This document shows positions 8,255-15,979 of a DNA stretch of 64,000 bases, piece by piece. The stretch spans positions 1-64,000 of the forward strand of contig NZ_CAJNBK010000019.1 of assembly GCF_905220975.1 (NCBI RefSeq), in the 5' to 3' direction. Numbering within the stretch: the stretch's first letter is position 1; every line of letters begins with the position of its first letter. A model generated the notes under the pieces. It saw only the letters and a program-made list of their open reading frames with translations. It did not search any database and had not been told where the DNA came from. A program made the translations under genes and the position numbers. Origin of the DNA: Paraburkholderia haematera. GTDB lineage: Bacteria; Pseudomonadota; Gammaproteobacteria; Burkholderiales; Burkholderiaceae.

Positions 8255-8446
8255 CGGAAGAATGACGGCTTTGTCACCAGGGCTGAATGTGCGGGAACAC
8301 AGATTCCAGATGCACCACTGCCTCCTCCAAGCCAGGGGACCCGCTTAAGAATTAGCGGTTTGAGCCGCTTTCTTTGCTTATCTTTCTTTGCGGCGGCAAA
8401 GAAAGTAAGTGCCGCCCCGCACAGGGGCAACGCTAATAGACCACTA
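8255..8446 (-). repeat. Intergenic repeat, copy B (minus orientation)
   Basis: The reverse complement repeats the blocks of copy A: TCTATTAGCGTTGCCCC, the CTTTCTTTGCC hairpin, AAAGAAAGCGGCTCAAACCG, CTTAAGCGGGTCCCC, GTGGTGCATCTGGAATC and a TCATTC end. The arms diverge by scattered substitutions and small indels, so they are not recent duplicates. Confidence 0.75.
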
Positions 8447-8779
8447 ACATAATAAGTGCAGAAATGAAATGATAAAAGACAATACAAAACCAAAAGAACC
8501 ACCAAAATAAGACAAAAGAAAACAAAATAAAGACCACAACAAAACCAAGCCCAGTATAGGGAAATAACATTCCTCCACATAACGCCAAAAAAATCCAAAC
8601 CAAACCCGCATTGCATGGAATGCAAAAAACAACACATTTCCCCACTTAACAACAACATCAAAAAAACCAAATACCACCCAGACAACCCATAAAAACGATT
8701 TCAGCTATAGTCGCCCATTTTCAGCCGCCAGCCGGGCAAAAAAAGAGCCTCAATAAGCCCGCCACAAGGAGTAAAGAAA

Positions 8780-10501
8780 ATGAACGCCCGCGAACCCGCA
8801 TTCATCTCTGCTTCGCGCAGCGCACGCCTGCGCCAGATGCTCGTCAGCCATGAACTCGAATTCATGATGGAGGCCCATAACGGTCTCTCCGCCCGTATCG
8901 TCCGCGAAGCCGGCTTCAAGGCGATCTGGGGTTCGGGTCTCGCGATCTCCGCCCAATTCGGCGTGCGCGACAACAACGAAGCCAGCTGGACACAAGTCGT
9001 CGATACCCTCGAATTCATGGCCGACGCCAGCGATCTGCCCATCCTCCTCGATGGCGATACGGGCTACGGTAACTTCAACAACGTGCGCCGCCTCGTGCGC
9101 AAACTCGAACAACGCGGCATCGCCGGCGTCTGTATCGAAGACAAACAATTTCCGAAAACAAATAGCTTCATCAACGGCGAAGCCCAGCCGCTCGCCGATA
9201 TGGACGAGTTCTGCGGCAAAATCAAAGCCGGTAAAGACTCGCAGTCGGATGAAAACTTCTCGATCGTCGCCCGCGTCGAAGCGCTTATCGCCGGCTGGGG
9301 CATGGACGAAGCCCTGCGTCGCGCGGAAGCCTATCGGCAAGCCGGCGCCGATGCGATCCTGATTCACAGCAAACTCTCGCGCCCCGATGAAATTCTCGAG
9401 TTCGCGCGCGAATGGGCCGGCCGTGCGCCGCTCGTCATCGTGCCGACCAAGTACTACAGCACGCCCACCGAAGTGTTCCGCGAAGCCGGCATCAGCACGG
9501 TCATCTGGGCGAATCATCTGATTCGCGCGGCAACCTCGGCCATGCAGGCCGTCGCCAAAGACATCCACGCAAGCGAAACGCTCGTCAACGTCGAAGACAG
9601 CATCGCCGCCGTCAACGAAATCTTCCGTCTGCAAGACGCCGACGAATACTCGGAAGCCGAAGACCGCTATCTGTCGAGCGGACGCGCGGCCGGCGCGGCG
9701 ATCGTGCTCGCGGCAAGCCGCGGCAAAGGGCTCGAAGCCGTCACCGAGGATCGTCCGAAAGTCATGCTGCCGATCGCAGGCAAGCCGCTCCTGCGCTGGC
9801 TCGTCGATGCGTTCAAGAAGCAGAGCGTCAATGACATCACCGTGGTCGGCGGTTATCGCGCCGATGCGATCGATACGGCCGGTATCAAGCTGGTCGTCAA
9901 TGAACGTCACGCGCACACCGGCGAGCTGGCGTCGCTCGCCTGCGCAGTCGGCACGCTTGCAGGCGACACCGTCGTCTCGTACGGCGATCTGCTGTTCCGT
10001 AGCTACATCCTGCGCGATCTCGTCGAGAGCGAAGCCGCGTTCAGCGTGGTGGTCGATTCGTCGCTGACCGATCCGGAAAACGCCAGCGTGCGCGATTTCG
10101 CATGGTGCTCGGCAGCCGACGATCGCGGCCTGTTCGGCAACAAGGTCACGCTGCGTCACGTGTCGAGCGGGCAGGAGGCAACCTCCGCCATCGCTTCGCA
10201 AACGCCGCATGGCCGCTGGGTGGGGCTCCTGAATGTTCGCGATACGGGTCGTGAGCGCCTGCAGGCGGTACTCGGCAAACTGCAGGCACGCCCGGATTTC
10301 GATTCGCTCGACATGCCCACGCTGCTCAATGCGCTGATCGAAGCGGGTGAAGCAATCGAAGTGCAATACGTGCACGGCCACTGGCGCGGGGTGAACGATC
10401 TGGAGGATTTCCGGCGTGCCGGCGATTTCGCCCATGCGCAAGCGCCGTTCGCGGCAGCGGGCGGCAGCAAGACGAACGACGCTAGCGGAGCGATGCAATG
10501 A
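8780..10501 (+). CDS. aepX: Phosphoenolpyruvate mutase fused to a nucleotidyltransferase
   Basis: The first committed step of phosphonate biosynthesis: PEP to phosphonopyruvate, forming the C-P bond. Residues 1-295 are a PEP mutase/isocitrate-lyase-type barrel with the diagnostic loop E-D-K-Q-F-P-K-T-N-S-F. Residues 310-560 are a MobA-like NTP-transferase with L-A-A-S-R-G-K-G-L, R-P-K-V-M-L-P-I-A-G-K-P and a metal-binding Y-G-D. This resembles PntC, which activates 2-aminoethylphosphonate as its CMP derivative. A strong AAGGAG precedes the ATG. It overlaps the decarboxylase gene by ATGA. The nucleotide and acceptor of the second domain are inferred from operon context. Confidence 0.9.
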   Translation: MNAREPAFISASRSARLRQMLVSHELEFMMEAHNGLSARIVREAGFKAIWGSGLAISAQFGVRDNNEASWTQVVDTLEFMADASDLPILLDGDTGYGNFNNVRRLVRKLEQRGIAGVCIEDKQFPKTNSFINGEAQPLADMDEFCGKIKAGKDSQSDENFSIVARVEALIAGWGMDEALRRAEAYRQAGADAILIHSKLSRPDEILEFAREWAGRAPLVIVPTKYYSTPTEVFREAGISTVIWANHLIRAATSAMQAVAKDIHASETLVNVEDSIAAVNEIFRLQDADEYSEAEDRYLSSGRAAGAAIVLAASRGKGLEAVTEDRPKVMLPIAGKPLLRWLVDAFKKQSVNDITVVGGYRADAIDTAGIKLVVNERHAHTGELASLACAVGTLAGDTVVSYGDLLFRSYILRDLVESEAAFSVVVDSSLTDPENASVRDFAWCSAADDRGLFGNKVTLRHVSSGQEATSAIASQTPHGRWVGLLNVRDTGRERLQAVLGKLQARPDFDSLDMPTLLNALIEAGEAIEVQYVHGHWRGVNDLEDFRRAGDFAHAQAPFAAAGGSKTNDASGAMQ

Positions 10502-11664
10502 TCGAGGCAGCACAGTTTGTCGAGGCGGCGCGCGAACGCGGCTTTGACTGGTATGCAGGCGTGCCGTGCTCGTATCTGACGCCGTTCATCAACTACGTCT
10601 TGCAGGATGAATCGCTGCATTACGTCTCGGCCGCCAATGAAGGCGATGCGGTCGCGTTGATCGCAGGCGTCACCCTCGGCGCGCAAAACGGCCGGCGCGG
10701 CATCACGATGATGCAGAACTCCGGCCTCGGCAACGCGGTGAGCCCGTTGACCTCGCTCACATGGACCTTCCGTCTGCCGCAATTGCTGATCGTCACGTGG
10801 CGCGGTCAACCCGGCGTCGCGGACGAACCGCAGCACGCGTTGATGGGACCGGTCACGCCCGCGATGCTCGATACGATGGAGATTCCGTGGGAGACCTTCC
10901 CGACCGAAGCCGACGCGATCGGCCCGGCGCTGGATCGCGCCATCGCTCATATGGATGAAACCGGCCGTCCGTACGCGCTCGTGATGCAAAAGGGCAGCGT
11001 GGCGCCGTACGAGTTGAAAGAGGGCGATTCACCAGCTCGTCGAGTGCCGGCAGCGCCGCGTTCGCAATTTAAAAACGTCACGGCCATTGAGTTGGCTTCA
11101 CGTCACGACGCGCTGCGGAAAGTCATCGCGCACACGCCGGTCGAATCGACAGTGGTGCTCGCGTCGACGGGTTTTTGCGGCCGCGAACTCTATGCAATCG
11201 ACGACCGTCCGAATCAGTTGTACATGGTCGGCTCAATGGGCTGCGTGACGCCCTTCGCGTTGGGTCTCGCACTCGCGCGTCCTGACCTGCACGTGGTCGC
11301 GCTCGACGGCGACGGCGCCGCGCTGATGCGCATGGGCGCATTCGCCACGCTCGGCGCGTACGGTCCGTCGAATCTTACGCACGTGCTCCTCGACAACGGC
11401 GCACACGACTCGACCGGCGGTCAGGCGACGGTGTCGTCGCAGGTATCGTTTGCAGGCGTCGCCGCGGCTTGCGGTTACGCGTCGGCAATCGAAAGCGACG
11501 ACATCAACCTGATCGATGAACTGTTCGAATCAGCGCCGTCGCCTCATGGTCCGCGCTTCGCGCGACTGGCGATTCGCCGCGGTACGCCCGATGGCCTCCC
11601 GCGTCCCACTATTACCCCGCCCGATGTGAAGACGCGCCTGATGCGCCACATCGGCGCCGCTTAA
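10498..11664 (+). CDS. aepY: Phosphonopyruvate decarboxylase
   Basis: A cytosolic, thiamine-diphosphate-dependent enzyme, 388 aa, converting phosphonopyruvate to phosphonoacetaldehyde and so pulling the unfavourable PEP mutase reaction forward. The N-terminal Pyr domain has Y-A-G-V-P-C-S and the catalytic Glu in A-A-N-E-G-D-A-V. The C-terminal PP domain has the ThDP/Mg motif G-D-G-A-A-L-M-R-M-G followed by L-D-N-G-A-H-D-S-T-G-G-Q, typical of this family. It is translationally coupled to the mutase (ATGA overlap) and followed 11 bases later by the aminotransferase. Confidence 0.92.
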   Translation: MIEAAQFVEAARERGFDWYAGVPCSYLTPFINYVLQDESLHYVSAANEGDAVALIAGVTLGAQNGRRGITMMQNSGLGNAVSPLTSLTWTFRLPQLLIVTWRGQPGVADEPQHALMGPVTPAMLDTMEIPWETFPTEADAIGPALDRAIAHMDETGRPYALVMQKGSVAPYELKEGDSPARRVPAAPRSQFKNVTAIELASRHDALRKVIAHTPVESTVVLASTGFCGRELYAIDDRPNQLYMVGSMGCVTPFALGLALARPDLHVVALDGDGAALMRMGAFATLGAYGPSNLTHVLLDNGAHDSTGGQATVSSQVSFAGVAAACGYASAIESDDINLIDELFESAPSPHGPRFARLAIRRGTPDGLPRPTITPPDVKTRLMRHIGAA

Positions 11665-11675
11665 GGAGTGTGCTT

Positions 11676-12743
11676 ATGCTGCTGCTCAATCCAGGCCCCG
11701 TGACGCTCACCGAACGCGTCCGCAACAGCCTGTTGCAAACGGATCTGTGTCATCGCGAAAGCGAGTTTTTCGACTTGCAGGAAGAGGCGCGCACACGTCT
11801 GGTCGAACTGTACGGCCTCGACGCCAACGAATGGCAGGCGGTCCTGATGACCGGTTCCGGCACGGCGGCGGTTGAAAGCATGACCGCCGCGCTGGTGCCG
11901 CAAAACGGCAAGCTGCTGGTCGTGGAAAACGGCGTGTACGGCGAGCGTATCTCGCAGATCGCCACGCAATACGGCATCGCGCATGCGTCGCTGAAACACG
12001 ACTGGATGCAGGCGCCGGATCTCGCGAAGATCGCCGAACGCCTCGACGCGGACCAGGCGTTCACGCACGTCGCGGTGATTCATCACGAAACTACGACCGG
12101 CCGTCTGAACGATCTGCAGGCGCTCGGCGCCATGTGCCGCGAACGTGGTCTGCGTTTGCTGGTGGATGGTGTCAGCAGCTTCGGTGCGGAAGCGATCGAT
12201 TTCGCCGACGCCAGTCTCGACGCCGTCGCGGCGACCGCGAACAAGTGTCTGCACGGTGTGCCGGGCGCCTCGTTCGTGCTGGTGCGGCGCGCGGCGCTCG
12301 CGCAGGCGGCAAGCCGCACGTATTACCTGGACCTCGGGCGCCTCGCGCGGTTGCAGGACCAGCGCAATACGCCGTTCACGCCGTCGGTCCATGCGTACTA
12401 TGCGCTGGTCGAAGCGCTGCGCGAACTCGCCGACGAAGGGGGCTGGCGTGCGCGCCACGCGCGTTACGCCGCGCTCGCCGAGCAGGCGCGCTCGGGGCTG
12501 GCTGAGCGGGGCATCGGCAGCGTGTTGCCGCCGGAGCAGTCGTCGGTGGTGCTGCGCGCGTATCGCTTGCCGGACGGCGTCTCGTATCCGCAACTGCACG
12601 ACGCGTTGAAAGCGCGCGGTTTCGTCATTTATGCCGGTCAAGGCGGGCTGTCGGCCGAGCTGTTCCGCATCTCGACGATGGGCAACATCCACGCGGCCGA
12701 CATTGACCGTCTCCTGGAAGGCTTTACCGCGTTGACACGCTAA
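11676..12743 (+). CDS. phnW: 2-Aminoethylphosphonate aminotransferase
   Basis: A PLP enzyme of 355 aa, fold type I, class V. In this operon it most likely runs in the biosynthetic direction, aminating phosphonoacetaldehyde to AEP. N-terminal L-L-N-P-G-P-V-T-L-T is characteristic of the AEP/serine-glyoxylate aminotransferase group. The Schiff-base lysine is probably the Lys of A-N-K-C-L-H-G-V-P-G, and the preceding V-D-G-V-S-S-F-G carries the PLP-binding Asp. The ATG at 11676 is preferred over a GTG at 11670 because AAGGAG sits seven bases before it. phnX/phnA-type catabolic genes are absent here. Confidence 0.9.
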   Translation: MLLLNPGPVTLTERVRNSLLQTDLCHRESEFFDLQEEARTRLVELYGLDANEWQAVLMTGSGTAAVESMTAALVPQNGKLLVVENGVYGERISQIATQYGIAHASLKHDWMQAPDLAKIAERLDADQAFTHVAVIHHETTTGRLNDLQALGAMCRERGLRLLVDGVSSFGAEAIDFADASLDAVAATANKCLHGVPGASFVLVRRAALAQAASRTYYLDLGRLARLQDQRNTPFTPSVHAYYALVEALRELADEGGWRARHARYAALAEQARSGLAERGIGSVLPPEQSSVVLRAYRLPDGVSYPQLHDALKARGFVIYAGQGGLSAELFRISTMGNIHAADIDRLLEGFTALTR

Positions 12744-12830
12744 GGCACGCGTTCAGGCGTGCGTCAGGGCACGTTCCAGTCGCAACCTGGTGACGACCTG
12801 GCGACGACCGGCCACAGGCGCACGGCGGCG

Positions 12831-12983
12831 TCACACCGGGTCTTTGTCCGGCGGTCCATCGGGCCGCTGCGGCTCCTCGGTGTGATGACCCGGCGACGGC
12901 GGCACGAGCGGATCGGCTTCCGGGTCCCGGTTCGGATCGGCGTTTGGATCGGGGATCGGACTGGTATGCATGTCGTAGCTCAT
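12831..12983 (-). CDS. Small Pro/Asp-rich hypothetical protein (50 aa)
   Basis: The start at 12983 is supported by AAAGGTG five bases upstream. The peptide M-S-Y-D-M-H-T-S-P-I-P-D-P is followed by N-P-D-P-N-R-D-P-like repeats and is predicted to be disordered and acidic. There is no membrane segment. Function is unknown. It converges on the AEP operon. Confidence 0.5.
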   Translation of the reverse strand: MSYDMHTSPIPDPNADPNRDPEADPLVPPSPGHHTEEPQRPDGPPDKDPV

Positions 12984-13137
12984 TGCATCACCTTTTCGCT
13001 GAGAAGCGAGCTGAAAGCGGGGGGGGCGGCCGTTGGCGGTCGAATCCACCTGCACGCCGGCCGTTTCCTTCAATCGCAGGCGATTCAGCACGCGGACCGT
13101 TTCCTTCTAGCGTAGGCGATCCAGCACGTCACGGCCC

Positions 13138-13842
13138 TTACTTTTTCCCGCGGCGGCCCACGCTCAATTGCCAGTAGCGTTCGGCGGCGAAAACGTCGTC
13201 GTAATTGCCCGCGCCGAAAGCGCGCAGCTGGCTTTCATAGGCGTTGACCGCTTCGCGTTTAAGCTGGGTGCGGCGCGGGAGATCGATCGTATGACTCGCG
13301 CTCGGATAGGCGGGCGTGGCGACGATGCCGCGTTGCGCGAGGTCGGCGAGGCGCGCCTTCACGGCACCGGGTGTGCGGCGGTGAATCGCGTCCTCATAGG
13401 CGAACCATGTGAGATGCGACAGGCGGGGCAGGACTTCGCAGCAGGCTTCGAACACCCGTACATGATCCTCGTGATGCAGGCCGAGCGGCATGAGCAGCGT
13501 ATTCGCGGTCGTGCGGTAGATGGTCTCTTCAAGCGCTGCCGCCAATCGGGCGATCGACGGCGAGTCCATGTATTGGTTGTCGCGAAACGGCATGCGAAGC
13601 GGAATCGCGTCGAGCACCTCAAGTGCGAGATTGTCTTCGAGCGTGCGGGCGTGGATGGCCTGATGGGCGCTCGTGAAACCCGACTTTTCATCCCATTCGG
13701 TATGCATTTCCTGCTCGGGCGGCGCGGCGAACACCGTGCAGACCGCGGCGTCGGGATGGGCGGCGAGTAGTGCGCCGCAACTGAAGACGGCGTCGTCGAA
13801 ATGGGGCGAGACGATGAAAAGGCGTGGGCTGGTTTCGCTCAT
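13138..13842 (-). CDS. PIG-L/LmbE-type deacetylase
   Basis: A zinc-dependent de-N-acetylase of about 234 aa acting on N-acetylglucosamine-containing substrates in this family. The N-terminal S-P-H-F-D-D-A-V-F-S-C-G matches the P-H-x-D-D metal and catalytic motif, and L-G-L-H-H-E-D-H supplies the downstream metal-binding His residues. The start MSETSPRLFIV is chosen over one 12 codons upstream because the motif normally lies near the N-terminus; neither has a clear ribosome binding site. Its closeness to the AEP operon might hint at glycoconjugate modification, but the gene is in the opposite orientation and the link is speculative. Confidence 0.8.
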   Translation of the reverse strand: MSETSPRLFIVSPHFDDAVFSCGALLAAHPDAAVCTVFAAPPEQEMHTEWDEKSGFTSAHQAIHARTLEDNLALEVLDAIPLRMPFRDNQYMDSPSIARLAAALEETIYRTTANTLLMPLGLHHEDHVRVFEACCEVLPRLSHLTWFAYEDAIHRRTPGAVKARLADLAQRGIVATPAYPSASHTIDLPRRTQLKREAVNAYESQLRAFGAGNYDDVFAAERYWQLSVGRRGKK

Positions 13843-13878
13843 GAATGTGTGGTGGTTTCGAAACGCGCGGGGCCGCAT

Positions 13879-14304
13879 TCGAAGCGTTAGTGCGGCGCGA
13901 GACGAACTTGCTGGATTGGCGGCGTCACATCAGCTTAGGCGGAATTGGCGCGGCTTGTGTAACCGTTGTGAGGTGCGCAAACCGCGTGCCTGGATGTTCC
14001 GGATGCTGCAAGGCGTCCCGTAGAAGCTCACCGTCCCGCGGGCTGCGGTTCCTGAATGTGCTCACCTTCTACGTGTGGTTTGACGGGTGGGTGTACGCTG
14101 GACGTCTGCGAACGCAAGCGGAACGCGTGGATTGACGTTTGCCGCTCACCTGTGAGCGATAAGGACGGTTAATCGCTCACAGGTGAGCGATTAACTGACT
14201 CTTTTCCTTGACCGGCCAGCCTGCACGCGCAGATAATAACGTTATTATCCGAATGCGCTGTAACCGCTCACATGGACACTATAAAGGCAGATAAGCGCTC
14301 ACAG
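13879..14304. promoter_or_regulatory. hipBA promoter with repeated palindromic operators
   Basis: Palindromes of the form CGCTCAC-N(2-4)-GTGAGCG occur at 14143-14158 and 14172-14191, a half site at 14265-14271, and a near-palindrome (AGCGCTCACAGATGAGCGCT) at 14294-14313 that overlaps the chosen hipB start. Between them TTGACC (14208-14213), 18 bases and GATAAT (14232-14237) form a good promoter, and the AT palindrome ATAATAACGTTATTAT covers 14233-14248. The arrangement fits autorepression by HipB. 13879-14140 holds nothing I can identify. Confidence 0.65.
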
Positions 14305-14649
14305 ATGAGCGCTAAACGTTCGCGAGATCCTCTTCCTATGCCAGTTGCACGCGCGCTGAAGAAGTTGGGGGCCGACCTCGCGCTGGCGAGGCGCCGCAGA
14401 AGGCTGACCCAGGCATCGTTGGCTGAGCGCATTCAGACGTCTGTGGCTACGCTGCGCCGCATGGAGCACGGGGACGAACGCATCCCGATCGGAACCATTG
14501 CGCAAGCGTTTCTGGTGCTCGGCGAGTTGGACAAAATCAACGGGTTGCTCGACACGGCGGCCGACGGCATCGGACTGACTCTTATGAACCAGCAGTTGCC
14601 GCAGCGCGTTCGCAAAAAACGCGTCACGCCTGAATCGGGGGCGCTATGA
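14305..14649 (+). CDS. hipB: HipB-type antitoxin, XRE-family repressor
   Basis: A DNA-binding antitoxin of 114 aa that neutralises HipA and represses the operon. The HTH contains L-T-Q-A-S-L-A-E-R-I-Q-T-S-V-A-T-L-R-R-M-E, followed by the I-G-T-I-A-Q-A-F-L-V-L-G helix typical of HipB relatives. The start at 14305 is chosen over an in-frame ATG at 14272 because the length before the HTH then matches the orphan HipB at 50696-51079, and in both genes the operator touches the start codon. No Shine-Dalgarno is visible. It overlaps hipA by ATGA. Confidence 0.82.
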   Translation: MSAKRSRDPLPMPVARALKKLGADLALARRRRRLTQASLAERIQTSVATLRRMEHGDERIPIGTIAQAFLVLGELDKINGLLDTAADGIGLTLMNQQLPQRVRKKRVTPESGAL

Positions 14650-15947
14650 AGCGGTCGGTTTTGCAACAGAGCGTCAAGGTCGCACTCGGTCAGGCCGCGC
14701 TTCCGGTCGGCAGCCTGACTTTCAATAGGGACGGTGCACGAGAAAGCTCAACGTTTGCCTATCACGAGACCTGGCTGACATCGGCCAATCGTTTCGAGAT
14801 TTCGCCCGATCTGCGACTGGTGGAAGGTCATCAGTTTCGCAAGCCGTCCTCAAGAGATGACTCGATTTTCCATTTCGCATTTGCGGACACCGAGCCCGAT
14901 GGATGGGGATGCCGGGTCATCGCGCGTGATCACGCGAGGCGTCGCAAGTCGGCACAGGAGAAAGGCGAGGAGGTGCCGCGCGCCGGGCTGACGGAGATGG
15001 ACTACCTGCTGGGCGTCGACGACATGAGTCGCATCGGTGCTTTGCGCCTGATCAACGAGGCGGGTAACTATTTGCGCACCATCGAAGACGGAGGCCGCGG
15101 CACGCCGCCGCTACTCGAACTGGCTCACCTGATTGGCGCCACGCGCGCGGTCGAGATGAACAAGGAAACTGAGGCGGACCTGAGGTACCTGCGCGGTCGT
15201 GGCACATCTCTCGGTGGTATGCGGCCCAAGTGCACTGTTCTCGATGACGATGGGCATTTGGCCATCGGCAAGTTTCCAAGCATCAAGGACGATCGCAGCG
15301 TGACGCGCGGCGAGGTCCTCGCTCTTCATCTGGCTGCGGAGGCGGGTATCACAGTCGCGGAGTCGCGCATCGTCATGTCGGAAGAGGTTCCCGTGGCACT
15401 GGTGCGCCGGTTTGACCGCGTCGCGCACGGAGGCCGGATTCCATACCTCTCGGCCGGTTCCATGCTGCAGGCTTCACGGCAAGACGAGCATGCCTACACG
15501 CAGATAGCTGATTGCATCATCGCGCGTTGCGTCGACCCGAAGCGCGACCTTGAGGAGTTGTGGCGGCGACTTGTGTTCAATCTGCTTATCACTAACGTGG
15601 ACGACCACGTGCAAAACCATGGTTTCCTGCACGTCGAGCATGGGCAATGGCGGCTCGCGCCGGCTTTCGACGTCAACCCGTTCCCGGATAAGGATCCCGA
15701 GTTGAAACTATGGCTGAATGAGGACTACGGCCCGGTCGACTCGATTGAGGCTGCAGTGAACGAAGCGGGCTACTTCAAGCTTGCTGCCGACGAGGCTAGG
15801 CGTGTCCTCGGCGAGGTCTATAACGCGGTCAGGAATTGGAAACGTGTTGCGAGATCGGCGTCGGTTGGCATGACCGACGCCGACCTCGATGCCTTTGAAC
15901 CTGCCTTCGAGAACGGGCAAATGGAGGCGGTCGCGACATTGCTCTGA
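14646..15947 (+). CDS. hipA: HipA-type serine/threonine kinase toxin
   Basis: A 433-aa kinase toxin. In the characterised family HipA phosphorylates glutamyl-tRNA synthetase or a related target and stops translation, giving persistence. Visible motifs are the gated P-loop G-T-S-L-G-G-M-R-P-K, whose Ser is the autophosphorylation site in E. coli HipA; catalytic N-V-D-D-H-V-Q-N-H; and A-F-D-V-N-P in place of DFG. The fold is complete and no frameshift is seen, so it should be active. It is translationally coupled to hipB. The target of this subfamily is not known from sequence. Confidence 0.9.
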   Translation: MKRSVLQQSVKVALGQAALPVGSLTFNRDGARESSTFAYHETWLTSANRFEISPDLRLVEGHQFRKPSSRDDSIFHFAFADTEPDGWGCRVIARDHARRRKSAQEKGEEVPRAGLTEMDYLLGVDDMSRIGALRLINEAGNYLRTIEDGGRGTPPLLELAHLIGATRAVEMNKETEADLRYLRGRGTSLGGMRPKCTVLDDDGHLAIGKFPSIKDDRSVTRGEVLALHLAAEAGITVAESRIVMSEEVPVALVRRFDRVAHGGRIPYLSAGSMLQASRQDEHAYTQIADCIIARCVDPKRDLEELWRRLVFNLLITNVDDHVQNHGFLHVEHGQWRLAPAFDVNPFPDKDPELKLWLNEDYGPVDSIEAAVNEAGYFKLAADEARRVLGEVYNAVRNWKRVARSASVGMTDADLDAFEPAFENGQMEAVATLL

Positions 15948-15979
15948 GCAGGGGGTGCACCGTGTTTCGAGCGAGAAAG

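Larger units (their letters stand above)
7543..8779. other. 1.2-kb gene-free region built around a large inverted repeat
   Basis: No credible gene. On the plus strand 7560-7800 is T/G-rich and 8450-8690 is A/C-rich; between them lie two inverted copies of a Burkholderiaceae-type intergenic repeat (separate entries) around a unique centre near 8020-8250. Open frames here are low complexity. A TATAGT (8706-8711) could be the -10 element for the AEP operon. Confidence 0.6.

Noticed and set aside
8221..8685. A 154-aa minus-strand ORF with a very hydrophobic N-terminus
   Set aside because: It is built from the A/C-rich arm and the intergenic repeat; the hydrophobicity is a by-product of a T-rich strand.
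13846..14135. A ~96-aa plus-strand ORF before hipBA
   Set aside because: Residue composition is unusual (many Arg, Cys, Trp), it has no ribosome binding site, and it lies in the regulatory region.
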